A DNA stretch of 64,000 nucleotides from Natranaerobius thermophilus JW/NM-WN-LF (lineage in GTDB: Bacteria > Bacillota > Natranaerobiia > Natranaerobiales > Natranaerobiaceae): contig NC_010718.1 in the NCBI RefSeq assembly GCF_000020005.1, forward strand, positions 1,811,001-1,875,000, read 5' to 3'. A program made the position numbers and the translations under genes. Positions 44,109 through 57,342 of this stretch are shown here, piece by piece. The first letter of the stretch is position 1, and each line of letters opens with the position of its first letter. The notes under the pieces were generated by a model. It was not told where the DNA came from and did no database searches. It saw only the letters and a program-made list of their open reading frames with translations.

Positions 44109-44528
44109 TCAACTGATATTTATCCCTAATATACCACCTACTGCTCCTATAACAAAAGCTAGTAATGCTCTAGAAATTAACTGAAGACCGTATACAATTT
44201 GTACACCTAAAACCAGGCTCAAAATAAACAAACCCAAGAAATAAAGAAGACCACAAATCCCTCCATTGAGCCATCCTTTATACCCAATTTTTCCTGCGGC
44301 ATAGATACTCCCAATTAATACACTGATGATACTCGTAATATACGTAAGATAGGGCATTACTGCTTCTGGTAGTGGAGTGAACGTAAACATGAGACTGGCT
44401 AGTACAAAAACAACTAGAGTTATACAATAAGCCAGAATCACTCCTAGCACCAAAGGAGAGTTCAATAAACTTTCAGAGCTTCCTTGAGCTTTATTTGAGC
44501 CCGCAGAACTGTTCCTCATTCGAGCCAT
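44109..44528 (-). CDS. TIGR04086-family membrane protein
   Basis: Four hydrophobic segments with conserved Gly turns (SVLIGSIYAAGKIGYKGWLNGGICGLLYFLGLFI). This is the YrzE/TIGR04086 family common next to yajC in Firmicutes; function unknown. Three in-frame starts lie within nine bases; AGGAGG is eight bases from the ATG at 44528, so I use that (139 residues). Confidence 0.83.
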   Translation of the reverse strand: MARMRNSSAGSNKAQGSSESLLNSPLVLGVILAYCITLVVFVLASLMFTFTPLPEAVMPYLTYITSIISVLIGSIYAAGKIGYKGWLNGGICGLLYFLGLFILSLVLGVQIVYGLQLISRALLAFVIGAVGGILGINIS

Positions 44529-44614
44529 CCCCATCACCTCCTAGCAAGGCTAGTAAATATTTATGTGAGATGATGGAGGATTATGTTTCGATAACGATTA
44601 CACTTGTCTTATTA

Positions 44615-44887
44615 TTATTTGTTTTCGTCATTAACCACTGATTGGATCCCGAACTTAGACATGGTTATAGATAAGTTTTCCGCAATTTTTAAAGTTAGCT
44701 GATCCTCTTTGATATCTTTGATGGTACCATGAATTCCACCAATGGTAATCACCTTATCGTTCTTTTTCAAATTATCAAGCATTTCCTGTCTTTCTCGCTG
44801 CTGCTTTTGTTGTGGTCTGATAAGCAAGAAGTAAAAAATTGCAATTAAAATAATCAGCGGTAAAAACGAACCCACTACTTCTGGCAT
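44615..44887 (-). CDS. yajC: Preprotein translocase subunit YajC
   Basis: Single-span membrane protein of 90 residues that associates with SecDF. N-terminal helix LPLIILIAIFYFLLIRPQQKQQRERQEML is diagnostic. Downstream of tgt as in most bacteria. Confidence 0.94.
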   Translation of the reverse strand: MPEVVGSFLPLIILIAIFYFLLIRPQQKQQRERQEMLDNLKKNDKVITIGGIHGTIKDIKEDQLTLKIAENLSITMSKFGIQSVVNDENK

Positions 44888-44912
44888 GAGAGTATTCCTC
44901 CTTAATTAAATA

Positions 44913-46049
<1,137 letters not shown>

Positions 46050-46078
46050 TCATTAAAAAAATCTAAAATCATTACATT

Positions 46079-46717
46079 TTAATTGTTCAATCTTTTTATT
46101 CTAACTTTAGATATGAATTCTTGATTCATATCCAATATAGTTAACTTTGCATCCCCTACAGTAAAAGTTAAGTTTTCTACGAGTTGCCTTCTTTCTTCCT
46201 CAGAAAGCTTATGCAATAATTGATTGATCGTAGTTTCACTGGGATCCTGAAGTATATTGACCCCTGCAATTTTATTAGCATCTTTTATAAAAGTATTTCC
46301 ACCAACAATAACTGATTCATACGGCTCAAAATGATCAATAAATAAGTATTTTCTAATCATAAAAACTCCCGCTAATGCTATGACACCTAAGACTAGCTCA
46401 TATGTATTTTCCGTATAAACTAGTAATTTCCTAGCAATAGCAAGAAAGAAGATCTCTACTATTGTTCCAGGCCGTTTTATCAACAACATTTCACTGAGTT
46501 CCAGCGCTATCACAAAAATCAATATTAAACTAATAAAATTTCTAAAATTATCGTAAATATTTTCACCAAAAAAATTTTGATAAAAATTCCCTGTCACAAT
46601 ATAAAGGTACAATCCCAACACTACCCCGACTAACAAAGCCAGTGCCACAAATTTTTCGATAACTGAAGCTGCTTTGATCAGTAATTCATTAATTTCTTTA
46701 TTCCATTTCATTCGCAT
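46079..46717 (-). CDS. PsiE-like membrane protein
   Basis: About four hydrophobic segments (VEKFVALALLVGVVLGLYLYI, FRNFISLILIFVIALELSEMLL, and two more) resemble the phosphate-starvation-inducible PsiE family. The C-terminal 60 residues are soluble. A longer frame opens at 46795, but AAGGAG precedes the ATG at 46717 (212 residues). It lies between queA and tgt; role unknown. Confidence 0.7.
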   Translation of the reverse strand: MRMKWNKEINELLIKAASVIEKFVALALLVGVVLGLYLYIVTGNFYQNFFGENIYDNFRNFISLILIFVIALELSEMLLIKRPGTIVEIFFLAIARKLLVYTENTYELVLGVIALAGVFMIRKYLFIDHFEPYESVIVGGNTFIKDANKIAGVNILQDPSETTINQLLHKLSEEERRQLVENLTFTVGDAKLTILDMNQEFISKVRIKRLNN

Positions 46718-46817
46718 TTTCCAGCGCTCCTTGTAATAACTAAATCGCCAATTTAATTTTTGGCTGAATGTTGATAACTGTAACAATATCAACAACTAAC
46801 TATAACAGTGCCAGTAC

Positions 46818-47849
46818 CTAATTTTTAATAAACATGGCATCTCCAAAACTGAAAAACCGGTATCTTTCCTCTATGGCAGCTTGATAAGCGCTCATTATTA
46901 AATCTTTGCCAGCAAATGCACTTACTAACATTAACAATGTAGATTTAGGCAAATGAAAATTAGTTAGCATAGCGTCAACTACTTTAAATTCGTATCCGGG
47001 GTAGATAAATATGTCTGTCCAACCTTTTCCAGGCTGAACTAAACCATCGTCAGTTTTAACTGTCTCCAAAGTACGAACTACTGTTGTACCTACAGCAATC
47101 ACTCTATTACCCCTTTGTTTTGCTTGATTAATTTTTTTGGCTGTTTCTTCTGGGAGTTGATAATATTCAGCATGCATTTCGTGTTCTTCAATATTAGGAG
47201 TTTCTACAGGCCTAAAAGTACCTAGGCCTACGTGTAAAGTTAATTCGGCTACCTCTCCACCTTGATCCTTAATATCACTTATGATTTCTGGTGTGAAATG
47301 TAACCCAGCTGTAGGAGCCGCTACTGACCCACTTTCCTTGGCGTACACAGTCTGATATCGTTCGGGATCCTCTAATTCCTCCTTTATATATGGAGGCAAA
47401 GGCATTTGACCCAATTGGTCCAATACCTGTTGAAAATTTCCTTGGTAATAAAATTTGACTCTTCGACTACCTTCAGGAGTGATATCTAAAATTTCTGCTT
47501 CCAAAGTTTCTTGACCAAATTCGAATACATTCCCGGGTTTAGCACGCTTACCCGGTTTAACCAGCACTTCCCATTCATCTTTACCCTCTAAGGGGTGAAG
47601 TAGCACCATTTCCAGTTTTCCACCTGTCTGTTTTTTGTTACCAAATAATCTGGCAGGTATTACTCTACTATTATTAATTACAAACAGATCTCCATCCTTT
47701 ACGTACTGTGGTAATTTTTCAAAATGGTTGTGCTGGACATCTGATGAATTAATTGAAACTACCATTAATCTGGATTTAGATCTATTAGCAAGTGGTTTCT
47801 GTGCGATTAATTCTTCTGGAAGTTCATAATTAAATTCTTCTAATTTCAT
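46818..47849 (-). CDS. queA: S-adenosylmethionine:tRNA ribosyltransferase-isomerase
   Basis: Transfers and isomerises the ribosyl of SAM onto preQ1-tRNA to give epoxyqueuosine. [35 protein letters not shown] and [19 protein letters not shown] are family blocks. 343 residues, normal. Works with the nearby tgt. Confidence 0.96.
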   Translation of the reverse strand: MKLEEFNYELPEELIAQKPLANRSKSRLMVVSINSSDVQHNHFEKLPQYVKDGDLFVINNSRVIPARLFGNKKQTGGKLEMVLLHPLEGKDEWEVLVKPGKRAKPGNVFEFGQETLEAEILDITPEGSRRVKFYYQGNFQQVLDQLGQMPLPPYIKEELEDPERYQTVYAKESGSVAAPTAGLHFTPEIISDIKDQGGEVAELTLHVGLGTFRPVETPNIEEHEMHAEYYQLPEETAKKINQAKQRGNRVIAVGTTVVRTLETVKTDDGLVQPGKGWTDIFIYPGYEFKVVDAMLTNFHLPKSTLLMLVSAFAGKDLIMSAYQAAIEERYRFFSFGDAMFIKN

Positions 47850-47875
47850 ATTACAACCCCATTTACTATTTTATT

Positions 47876-50038
47876 TTATTCAATTATTATTTGATCACTG
47901 TAATAGTGGTTTAAAATTTCCCTGTAATTATAACCTTCAAGGGCCATTCCGTGGGCACCCCATTGGGACATACCTAATCCATGTCCAAACCCTTTCCCTG
48001 AAAAAGTAAACTGGAGAATTTTTCTTACCTCCCTTATTCCATTGCCACTTTTTATATAGTATTCTTGCTGACTTTCTGTGACTTCTTTAGGGATACTACT
48101 ATCTGCGGAAACAGCGTATAACTGATCTCTTTCTACATATTTTTTTTGTCTACCTGTTCCTGTTTTTATAGAAACTTCTGTATCTTCTCTATTAGAAGTT
48201 TTTTCGAATTTAGTACTTTTCAAACCCATAGGGGTTCTGTTTTTATCTCCGAATATCTTTTCCTCACCTTTTGTCCCTCTATAAATTAATTCTTTAACTC
48301 GTCCTGCTGATGTTCGTTCTAATATCTCAATATCCTTTAATTCTCCTAAATCATAGTCTTCATTTAGCTTTTCAGAAATTTTCTCTCGAGAAATCTGTTT
48401 TTCCCAATTGTAAATATCAGAATTACTATCTTCAGCTTCTTCATCCCATGAGCTTTCGACTGAGCTTAAATAAGGAATAGCAGATCCCCATACATTTTCA
48501 GGATCTTCAGTTTTCCCACCTGAGTTAGAATGATAAAGTGCATTTATCACATCACCATTATAATAAATTGCTTCTCCCATTGTACTGTTAACAGCTTCTG
48601 TAGTTTTAGAATTTTCAGCTTGATAACCTTTATATACTTGTGAATTTTGACAATCAGTCAAGTCAAAATCATTATAATTGTTGTTTTGCTGTGAATAAAT
48701 AGCATAAGTTCTAGAAGCTACGGCCTGAGCTTTTAAGGCTTCTATATCCCAGGAACTATAGGTTTCTGAGGGAACGACACTTTTAAGATAGTCTTCTAAT
48801 CCCACAACATTAGTAACCATAAATCCGTTATCTTTAAGTCTTAGTTTCATCTTACCACGATAAGAACGATTATTATTTTCAAGTTCAATTGGATTTCCAT
48901 TACCATGAATTATAATTTCTTCTATCTGAGAAGAGTCTTTCTGTGAACTACTTTTCTGATATGTATCATTTCCTTCTGTAAAATCCTTCAAAGATACAGT
49001 TGCAAATTCCGTCCTGTATTTTCCTCCAATTTTACTAGCTATACCTTTGTGGTCAGTTAAATAATTTTTAATTAAGGATTCATCAACTGTTTCATTAAAA
49101 CTTCCAATTAATAGACCTTTGGAACCTTCTTTTACTAAATTAGTTTCAAGAAAAGTTTTATCACTGATAAGTTCTTTTAATTTCATTAATTCTGTTTCCG
49201 AATAATCACCTGTCAAGAGAATTGATATTTTACCAGGTCTATCAATAGTAATCACTTCAGTATTGTCTTTATTCCTATAAAATCCAGGACCGTAAATTTT
49301 GAAATCATCCATATTTATATCATATTTATTGATCAAAGAAAAAGCTGTTGTTAATTGATCAATTTCAGTTAGAAGAGCCCATTTATCACCAAAAGAAATT
49401 GTATGCAATGAATCTAAGTCATTAAATTCATCTTTACGTTGTTCAATCATTTGTTTATCTTGACTTTTTTCTAAAATAACTAAATAATCACCCTGATAAG
49501 AATATCCTTTTTTAGATAATCTATCATTTATAATTTTCATGATTGAATTTATTGCATCAAGTTCTGTTAGCTCCATTTCTAAATATTTAGCACCAGACTC
49601 TTGAATAGTAGTTATGTTAGTTATTTCTTCTTGGGATTCTACTTTTGATTCTAGTTCACTTATTTGTTTAGAACTTATCGGGCCTATTTTCATTGGATAA
49701 GTAATTGAAATTGAGCTCCCTTGATTGAATTCATCGATAGTTTCACCATTAATTAGTAATCGATTACTTTTTTTCTCAATATTTACACCATCTGCACCAT
49801 TAGAAACTGGTATAGCAGTTCCGTTCAATTTTATTTCTAAGTCTGTATTGTTGTAAACGGGCTCAAGCTTTATACTTGATTCCAAATCATCTTCCCTGTG
49901 AAGTATTCCGACCTCAACTTCATCCAAATTTGATGTAATTCCTGGACTATCAGCAGATACCGATACATCATAATTTAGACCTATAAATACAATAGAAAAT
50001 AATAAAATTAAAGTGATCAAACTAGTTGTTCTAACCAC
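47876..50038 (-). CDS. SpoIID/LytB-domain secreted protein with long N-terminal extension
   Basis: 720 residues; signal-like helix at 5-25. The SpoIID domain occupies about residues 395-720: VVPSETYSSWDIEALKAQAVASRTYA contains the catalytic Glu of the SpoIID glycan transglycosylase, and GKGFGHGLGMSQWGAHGMALEGYNYREILNHYYSD is the closing motif. Residues 30-390 are not recognised and look like repeated alpha/beta SPOR-like units. Start GTG with AAGGAGGAG. It could act in spore engulfment or vegetative wall remodelling; its place between queA and the ruv genes does not decide this. Confidence 0.87.
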   Translation of the reverse strand: MVRTTSLITLILLFSIVFIGLNYDVSVSADSPGITSNLDEVEVGILHREDDLESSIKLEPVYNNTDLEIKLNGTAIPVSNGADGVNIEKKSNRLLINGETIDEFNQGSSISITYPMKIGPISSKQISELESKVESQEEITNITTIQESGAKYLEMELTELDAINSIMKIINDRLSKKGYSYQGDYLVILEKSQDKQMIEQRKDEFNDLDSLHTISFGDKWALLTEIDQLTTAFSLINKYDINMDDFKIYGPGFYRNKDNTEVITIDRPGKISILLTGDYSETELMKLKELISDKTFLETNLVKEGSKGLLIGSFNETVDESLIKNYLTDHKGIASKIGGKYRTEFATVSLKDFTEGNDTYQKSSSQKDSSQIEEIIIHGNGNPIELENNNRSYRGKMKLRLKDNGFMVTNVVGLEDYLKSVVPSETYSSWDIEALKAQAVASRTYAIYSQQNNNYNDFDLTDCQNSQVYKGYQAENSKTTEAVNSTMGEAIYYNGDVINALYHSNSGGKTEDPENVWGSAIPYLSSVESSWDEEAEDSNSDIYNWEKQISREKISEKLNEDYDLGELKDIEILERTSAGRVKELIYRGTKGEEKIFGDKNRTPMGLKSTKFEKTSNREDTEVSIKTGTGRQKKYVERDQLYAVSADSSIPKEVTESQQEYYIKSGNGIREVRKILQFTFSGKGFGHGLGMSQWGAHGMALEGYNYREILNHYYSDQIIIE

Positions 50039-50055
50039 TGAATCTCCTCCTTAAT

Positions 50056-50283
50056 TTATCTTCGGATTATAAAAGTCAGGATCAATGACAAGATAATACT
50101 TATTATAATTGAAGTAGTTAATGGGAAAAAGAAAGTGACATTACCGCGTTGAATAAAAATATCTCCTGGTAACTTACCAATATTGCCTAATTTAGATATC
50201 AAAGTGACAACTCCACCCATGACTAAGAATAGTATTCCAAAGGTTATTAGTAGTCGACCAAATTGATCAAACATTGATACCAC
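50056..50283 (-). CDS. DUF2905 small membrane protein
   Basis: 75 residues, two transmembrane helices with LGNIGKLPGDIFIQRGNVTFFFPLTTSI between them, the DUF2905 signature. Commonly found beside ruvB. Function unknown. Confidence 0.88.
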   Translation of the reverse strand: MVSMFDQFGRLLITFGILFLVMGGVVTLISKLGNIGKLPGDIFIQRGNVTFFFPLTTSIIISIILSLILTFIIRR

Positions 50284-50374
50284 CTCAGGTGAAATAATTT
50301 AGATACAATATTAGGAATTAATTTAGAAATAACTTAAAACTTATTTTAGAATTAAGTAAGTGATCTGAGTCCAC

Positions 50375-51400
50375 CTAAAATAATTTTTGCTGCTCTGGTG
50401 AGTCATCAGAAAGGCCTAAGTAATTCTTAGCTGCCTTAGTTAGTACACGTCCTCTAGGTGTACGCTGTAAAAAACCTAATTGTAGCAAAAATGGTTCATA
50501 AACATCTTCAATAGTTTCAGCTTCTTCACTAATGGCAGCAGCAATAGTATCAAGGCCAACGGGGCCACCACTAAATTTATTATAAATTGTATGCATCAAT
50601 CTTCTATCAATCTCATCTAATCCGTAAGAATCCACTTCGAGCATTTCCAAAGCTTTATCAGCAACTTCTGCTGTGATTTTGTTATCGGCTTTAACTTGAG
50701 CATAATCCCTGGCACGTTTCAATAATCTATTGGCTATCCGAGGAGTGCCGCGAGAACTTTGAGCTAGTTTTTTGGCCCCTTCTTCAGTAATTTCTATTCC
50801 CAAAATGTCTGCTGATCGAGTCACAATTTGACAAAGATCTTGCATTGAATAAAAATCCAGTCTATTTACAACTCCAAACCTATCTCTTAAAGGACTAGAT
50901 AGACTACCAGCTCTAGTAGTTGCTCCCACTAAGGTAAAGGGAGCTAAATCAAGGCGCAAGCTCCTAGCACTTGGTCCCTTTCCTACCATAATATCTATCG
51001 AAAAATCTTCTAAAGCAGGATAAAGAATTTCTTCCACGCTTCTAGGCAAGCGGTGTATTTCATCAATAAACAAGACATCCCGTTCTTCTAAATTTGTTAA
51101 AATAGCAGCTAAATCTCCAGGCCTCTCAATGGCAGGCCCTGATGTCACATGAATATTCACACCCATTTGTTCTGCAATTATATGGGCTAAAGTAGTTTTT
51201 CCCAATCCTGGAGGGCCGTATAATAGCACATGATCTAAAGCTTCAGAACGCTCAACTGCAGCTTTAATAAAAATCTCTAGATTAGTCTTTACTTTTTCTT
51301 GACCAATATAGTCATCAAATTTTCTTGGACGCAAATCGCTATCCAGTTGATAGTCTTCCCCCACTTGCTGGCGAGTAATAATTCTTTCATCTGAGGACAT
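50375..51400 (-). CDS. ruvB: Holliday junction branch migration helicase RuvB
   Basis: AAA+ motor of 341 residues. [22 protein letters not shown], Walker [11 protein letters not shown], Walker B FIDEIHRL, sensor GATTRAG and the C-terminal winged helix [14 protein letters not shown] are present. ATG 15 bases after ruvA stop; one operon with ruvA and ruvC. Confidence 0.97.
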   Translation of the reverse strand: MSSDERIITRQQVGEDYQLDSDLRPRKFDDYIGQEKVKTNLEIFIKAAVERSEALDHVLLYGPPGLGKTTLAHIIAEQMGVNIHVTSGPAIERPGDLAAILTNLEERDVLFIDEIHRLPRSVEEILYPALEDFSIDIMVGKGPSARSLRLDLAPFTLVGATTRAGSLSSPLRDRFGVVNRLDFYSMQDLCQIVTRSADILGIEITEEGAKKLAQSSRGTPRIANRLLKRARDYAQVKADNKITAEVADKALEMLEVDSYGLDEIDRRLMHTIYNKFSGGPVGLDTIAAAISEEAETIEDVYEPFLLQLGFLQRTPRGRVLTKAAKNYLGLSDDSPEQQKLF

Positions 51401-51415
51401 TATTTTTCCTCCTCA

Positions 51416-52060
51416 TCATTTCGTGTTTAATTTTTGTAAAGCTAATCGCAAGAGTTCTTCCATATCTTGCCCTTCCGTTATTTGTCCTTGAATTGCATCA
51501 ACTGTTTTTTCAATTTCCCGATTAGTATAACCTAAACTGCTTAAAGCAGCTTTTAATTCATCAAGATGTTTGTGTCTGGTACTAATGCCTAATTTTTCAC
51601 CTGTATTATCCAGTTTTTCTGATGCAGATATATCTTGATAAGCATCTTTGGATGTTATATCTTTAACTTTTTCTTTTAATTCCAAAATAATCCTTTGAGC
51701 TGATTTTTTACCAATTCCAGGAACTTTCGTTAACTGATTAACCTGATCATTAAGTACAGATAAATAAAATTCTGTAGGTGGTATAGTCCCTACTAAAGCT
51801 AAAGCAATTTTAGGGCCTATTCCGGAAACATTCATAATCAATTCAAAAACTGCCAACTGTTCACCACTAGTAAACCCATACAAAGTCATAGCATCTTCTC
51901 GAACAGATAAATATGTATGTAAGTCAATTTCCTGTCCAGGATCCGGTATCTCCTCTTGACAATTATCAGGAATGTATATTTTGTATCCTAAACCTCCGGC
52001 CATAACCACACAATAATCAGGTGTAATTTCTAACATCTCGCCTCTTATTCTAGTGATCAC
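51416..52060 (-). CDS. ruvA: Holliday junction branch migration protein RuvA
   Basis: 214 residues: N-terminal OB fold (MITRIRGEMLEI), two helix-hairpin-helix motifs (LIMNVSGIGPKIALAL, LTKVPGIGKKSAQRIILELK) and the RuvB-binding C-terminal helices. Normal length. Confidence 0.96.
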   Translation of the reverse strand: MITRIRGEMLEITPDYCVVMAGGLGYKIYIPDNCQEEIPDPGQEIDLHTYLSVREDAMTLYGFTSGEQLAVFELIMNVSGIGPKIALALVGTIPPTEFYLSVLNDQVNQLTKVPGIGKKSAQRIILELKEKVKDITSKDAYQDISASEKLDNTGEKLGISTRHKHLDELKAALSSLGYTNREIEKTVDAIQGQITEGQDMEELLRLALQKLNTK

Positions 52061-52088
52061 TTCTATCCCCTCACCATCTAGTTCAATT

Positions 52089-52574
52089 TTATAATCTAGT
52101 TCTCAAGCGGTATGCCTGGGAATGGCACAATGACACAGCCAGGGCATCTGCGGCATCATCAGGCTTAGGAATCTTATCTAAACTTAGAATCTGTTTAACC
52201 ATTTTTTGCACTTGTTCCTTAGAAGCCGAACCATAACCGCAAACTCCCTGTTTAACTTGTAAAGGAGTATACTCAAAGATTTCTAAATTGTTATGAGCTG
52301 CTGCAAGCATTAGTACCCCTTTGGCTTGTCCCACCTTCATCGCTGTCTTAGAGTTCTTGGCAAAAAATAAACTTTCTACAGCTACAGTATTCGGTGAAAA
52401 TTCACTTATCAAGTTTGAAACTCCTTGATAAATTGATTCCAGGCGCTTTGTAGCACTTTCGTCACTATATGTACGTAAAACACCGCATGCAAGACATTCT
52501 AATTTAGTACCTTTAGCATGTATTATACCATACCCACATGCTGCTATTCCAGGATCTAACCCCATTATAATCAT
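52089..52574 (-). CDS. ruvC: Crossover junction endodeoxyribonuclease RuvC
   Basis: 161-residue resolvase. Catalytic acids lie in GLDPGIAACGYG, VAVESLFF and KPDDAADALAVSLCH. First of the ruvC-ruvA-ruvB series. Confidence 0.96.
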   Translation of the reverse strand: MIIMGLDPGIAACGYGIIHAKGTKLECLACGVLRTYSDESATKRLESIYQGVSNLISEFSPNTVAVESLFFAKNSKTAMKVGQAKGVLMLAAAHNNLEIFEYTPLQVKQGVCGYGSASKEQVQKMVKQILSLDKIPKPDDAADALAVSLCHSQAYRLRTRL

Positions 52575-52621
52575 AGTAAATCCACCCCAACATTTTTCCT
52601 GTTTTTTAATAGATCGATTTA

Positions 52622-53191
52622 TTAGCTGGTATAGCTCTCCAGTATTTTATTTTTTTCTTCTTCACTTTCAAACTTAATACCTTCTTTGAGTTCATTGAAA
52701 TATACATCTTTCACCTGATATCTAGTAACTTCTACTAATTCCCCTTCCGGAGGTTCTCCTCTATATATGGCAATTTTGTTTTGATAGATCCCCACATACC
52801 CTACAAAATCTGAGTTGACCTTTTCTACAATTTCTTCATGCTTCTCATATTTTTCTCCGTAGTATGCCAAAGTCACACTTTCTTGGCTGAATTCTTCCAA
52901 TTTCCAATCATCGGGTAAAAAATCAGTCAGTTCTTCTTCTGTATAACCTATAAAGTCCATCCGTTCGAAAATTTCCGGGGGATACTCTTGAGAATAATGC
53001 TTTTCAGTACCACATTCTGTAAATTTTTTAATATAGTTGATTTCAGTATCCTCATCTATTGCTATTTCTTCAGTTTTTGTACCGTTACCTGGCCCTACTT
53101 GGCTGGCAATCAAAAATATTATAATGACAAGCACAGCACCTGTACCAATTATTTGCTTCTGATTAAGTTTAAGAGATTTTTTAAAGTTCAT
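52622..53191 (-). CDS. BofC-like sporulation protein
   Basis: N-terminal anchor helix (IGTGAVLVIIIFLIASQVG), then a domain starting GYTEEELTDFLPDDW and a C-terminal module FVGYVGIYQNKIAIYRGEPP resembling the BofC C-terminal domain. BofC is a forespore-secreted inhibitor of SpoIVB signalling that leads to sigma-K activation. The ATG at 53191 has GGGGGGAAA upstream; the longer frame from 53224 is not used. 189 residues. Confidence is moderate because similarity is by pattern only. Confidence 0.7.
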   Translation of the reverse strand: MNFKKSLKLNQKQIIGTGAVLVIIIFLIASQVGPGNGTKTEEIAIDEDTEINYIKKFTECGTEKHYSQEYPPEIFERMDFIGYTEEELTDFLPDDWKLEEFSQESVTLAYYGEKYEKHEEIVEKVNSDFVGYVGIYQNKIAIYRGEPPEGELVEVTRYQVKDVYFNELKEGIKFESEEEKNKILESYTS

Positions 53192-53266
53192 AAAAATTTC
53201 CCCCCAATCTGAAAAGAGATACACCTAAAAGGTATCCTTCCCAGATACTGGGGGGATTATTCTCAC

Positions 53267-54019
53267 TTAACCTGTTTCCATTAAAGAATCATCAATGTCA
53301 AAGTTAGCATAAACATTTTGAACATCATCATGATCTTCCAGCTCTTCCATTAGCTGTAGGACTTTCTTGGCTTCTTCACCTTCAACTTTTACAGTATTGC
53401 TTGGTATCATAGTCACTTCTTTATATGATAACGGAACTTCTTCGTTTTCTAATGCTTCTCTCACTTGTTCAAAATCTTGTGGAGTAGTTACGATTTCAAT
53501 GCTGTTATTATCGGATTTGAAGTCTTCAGCCCCGGCTTCCGCAGTTAATAACATCAGTTCTTCTTCATCAATGTTTTCAGCTTGTTCTTTATCTATAGTA
53601 ATTAAACCTTTACGGTCAAACATCCAAGCAACACAACCATCTTCACCCAGATTACCATCATTCTTTGTAAAAATATGACGTACTTCAGAAGCTGTTCTAT
53701 TTTTATTATCTGTCATGGCATCCAAGAATATAGCAACTCCTCCTGGACCGTAACCTTCATAGGATATCTCTTCATAATTAAATCCTTTGAGTTCTCCTGT
53801 GCCCTTTTTAATTGCTCGCTCTATATTATCATTAGGCATATTATTTTCTTTTGCCTTTTGAACAGCCATTCTTAAACGAAAGTTCTTTTCAGGGTCTCCT
53901 CCACCCTCTTTCGCGGCAACAATAATTTCTTTTGAAAGTTTACTAAAAAGTTTGCCACGCTTCTCGTCTACTCTGGCTTTTTTGTGCTTAATATTTGCCC
54001 ACTTTGAATGTCCTGCCAA
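53267..54019 (-). CDS. yebC: YebC/PmpR-family regulator
   Basis: 250 residues. [28 protein letters not shown] and the [13 protein letters not shown] block are diagnostic of this family, associated with transcription control and with translation of proline stretches. Usual neighbour of ruvC. A weak hairpin (CCCAG/CTGGG near 53240-53259) follows. Confidence 0.94.
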   Translation of the reverse strand: MAGHSKWANIKHKKARVDEKRGKLFSKLSKEIIVAAKEGGGDPEKNFRLRMAVQKAKENNMPNDNIERAIKKGTGELKGFNYEEISYEGYGPGGVAIFLDAMTDNKNRTASEVRHIFTKNDGNLGEDGCVAWMFDRKGLITIDKEQAENIDEEELMLLTAEAGAEDFKSDNNSIEIVTTPQDFEQVREALENEEVPLSYKEVTMIPSNTVKVEGEEAKKVLQLMEELEDHDDVQNVYANFDIDDSLMETG

Positions 54020-54106
54020 AATTATCCCCCCTTTTAAATTTGATAATACAATCTAAATAATGTTCGCATAAAAATTACTAATAACAATCATTCAATGTTA
54101 CAAGAC

Positions 54107-54892
54107 TTAATTCAATGATTCTTTCGGTGTATATATAGGGGGCATAGAACGTTTGTGTGCATTTATTCTTTCTAGTCTTTCAATCTTATTCTTTACATCT
54201 TTAGATATCTGTTCCCCTTTGAAATATTTCTCCAGTTCATCGTAAGTAAAACCCATCTCATCTTCGTCGGTCTGGCCTGATATTATACCTGCTGTTGGTG
54301 GTCGTTTAATCAGGCGTTCGGGTATCTCTAATTGACGAGCAAGTGCATACACTTCCATTTTAGTAAACGTAGCTATTGGTAATAAATCGGCAGCCCCATC
54401 ACCATACTTAGTAAAGTACCCTAAAATCAATTCACTTTTGTTAGAAGTTCCTAAAACTAGATATTTATAGGTTTGCGCATAATAATATAATACAGTCATC
54501 CTAAGTCGTGGCTTAATATTAGCAAGAGCCATTTTGGAAGTGCTCTCTGTATCATCCAATTTTCCTACCATTGAATCGTAAGTTTCGGATAGGTCTAAAT
54601 TTTTCACGTTAATATTATGATGTTCAGCAAATAATAAAGCATCCTCTTCATCTCTGGGTTCACTATAACATGGCATAATCACACCTAATGTATCTTCAGG
54701 GAAAACTCTTTTTGATAAAGCGGCCACTACCGCAGAATCAATCCCACCACTAAGTCCAGTTACAGTGCCTTTGCAGCCTGCTTCTTCAACTTGTTGCTTG
54801 ATCCAATCACTAACCGATTCCACCATCATTTCAGCTTTTGAATGCGTGTCCACGTACAAGCTAGTCAACCCCTTTTCGAGCCATTTTAACAT
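54107..54892 (-). CDS. nadE: NH3-dependent NAD+ synthetase
   Basis: Amidates nicotinic acid adenine dinucleotide using ammonia. The PP-loop TGLSGGIDSAVVAAL and LVLGTSNKSELILGYFTKYGDGAADLLPI are present; no glutaminase domain, so ammonia-dependent. 261 residues. Located between yebC and a bidirectional terminator. Confidence 0.93.
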   Translation of the reverse strand: MLKWLEKGLTSLYVDTHSKAEMMVESVSDWIKQQVEEAGCKGTVTGLSGGIDSAVVAALSKRVFPEDTLGVIMPCYSEPRDEEDALLFAEHHNINVKNLDLSETYDSMVGKLDDTESTSKMALANIKPRLRMTVLYYYAQTYKYLVLGTSNKSELILGYFTKYGDGAADLLPIATFTKMEVYALARQLEIPERLIKRPPTAGIISGQTDEDEMGFTYDELEKYFKGEQISKDVKNKIERLERINAHKRSMPPIYTPKESLN

Positions 54893-54951
54893 TTTTCCAG
54901 TAAGTCATGTTCCATTTTACATCATATTCTACATGTATGCAACGAAAACAA

Positions 54952-54975
54952 AAGAGCCCTCATTGGAGGGCTCTT
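54952..54975. terminator. Bidirectional terminator after tyrosine phenol-lyase
   Basis: AAGAGCCCTC / GAGGGCTCTT ten-base perfect stem with a four-base loop; leftward tail TTTTG. Confidence 0.9.
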
Positions 54976-54991
54976 AGTTCTTGTTCAAACG

Positions 54992-56389
<1,398 letters not shown>

Positions 56390-56437
56390 TTAATTATATA
56401 AACCCTATTATCAAGGGCTTAGCTAAGCAAACAACTA

Positions 56438-57103
56438 TCATAATTCTTTTTCGGCAGCCACTTCATCTAGATAATTGTAAATTGTATATCTAGAAACATT
56501 TAACTCTTTAGCTAGCAAATCAATTGAACCTTTAATTTGGAAAATTCTATGGCGATCAAGATAACGGATTACTTCCAACTTTTCTTCCTTTGAAAGCAGA
56601 TTCACAGGTTTGTCTAAAGAGCCAATACTTTTGTCTATCATTACCTTTAAAAAATCGTTAACATTTTCGGGGAATTTTTCTCTTTCTTCTTCTTTATCTA
56701 TCTGAATTAAATTTTCCAAAAAGGTTAGTGCCATTTTTGGTGACGTTAGATCCATATTTATACATAAAGCTCCGATCAGGTCATTACATTCATCGGTCAA
56801 TAAAATAGTAGTGGATTTTAAATCTTTGCCATCTTTACTTCTCGTTTTATAATTAAAAAGTTTATTGTTATGTTCTCGTTTTTCTTTTTCTTGATTAAGT
56901 ATTTCTGATAGATAGTCTGTAGGTGGACCACCGATACCCCGACTTGTAACATGTCCATTAGCTATTGCCACAATGCTCGTATGAGCTTGATTAATATCAT
57001 GTAAAACCACTTCACAATGTTTACCGAAAGTTGTTGCAATACCTTCGACAATTGGCAAAAAGGGTTTTAACTTTTCTGAAATTTCATTGTAATTTACTTC
57101 CAT
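56438..57103 (-). CDS. YheO/DauR-type transcriptional regulator
   Basis: 221 residues. N-terminal YheO-like PAS domain (LPIVEGIATTFGKHCEVVLHDI ... DECNDLIGALCINMDLT) and C-terminal helix-turn-helix IDLLAKELNVSRYTIYNYLDEV. Such regulators control amino-acid degradation genes; the 70-base gap to tpl suggests it senses tyrosine or a product and regulates tpl. Ligand not known. Confidence 0.87.
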   Translation of the reverse strand: MEVNYNEISEKLKPFLPIVEGIATTFGKHCEVVLHDINQAHTSIVAIANGHVTSRGIGGPPTDYLSEILNQEKEKREHNNKLFNYKTRSKDGKDLKSTTILLTDECNDLIGALCINMDLTSPKMALTFLENLIQIDKEEEREKFPENVNDFLKVMIDKSIGSLDKPVNLLSKEEKLEVIRYLDRHRIFQIKGSIDLLAKELNVSRYTIYNYLDEVAAEKEL

Positions 57104-57276
57104 AATAGTTTCCTCCTATATCTTTCCTATCATAACTATAATTTATAATACCAAAGCATTTCCAAAATGTCAACAAAGCTTACAAAATTTTAGTAATTCA
57201 ACGGTTTTTGGCTTTAAAGCTTTACTCTATTTAAGTAATAATTTGTATTAAGTTTTTTCAGAGCCACTAAACAGTT

Positions 57277-57303
57277 AAAGGCCCCCCTAATAGGAGGGCC
57301 TTT
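57277..57303. terminator. Terminator between coat-like gene and regulator
   Basis: AAAGGCCCCCCT / AGGAGGGCCTTT stem with one mismatch and a short loop; T-run on the right, A-run on the left. Terminates the leftward coat-like gene. Confidence 0.85.
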
Positions 57304-57342
57304 TAATGGTTGGGAACAGATTTTATCAGGTTTAGTGTGAGT

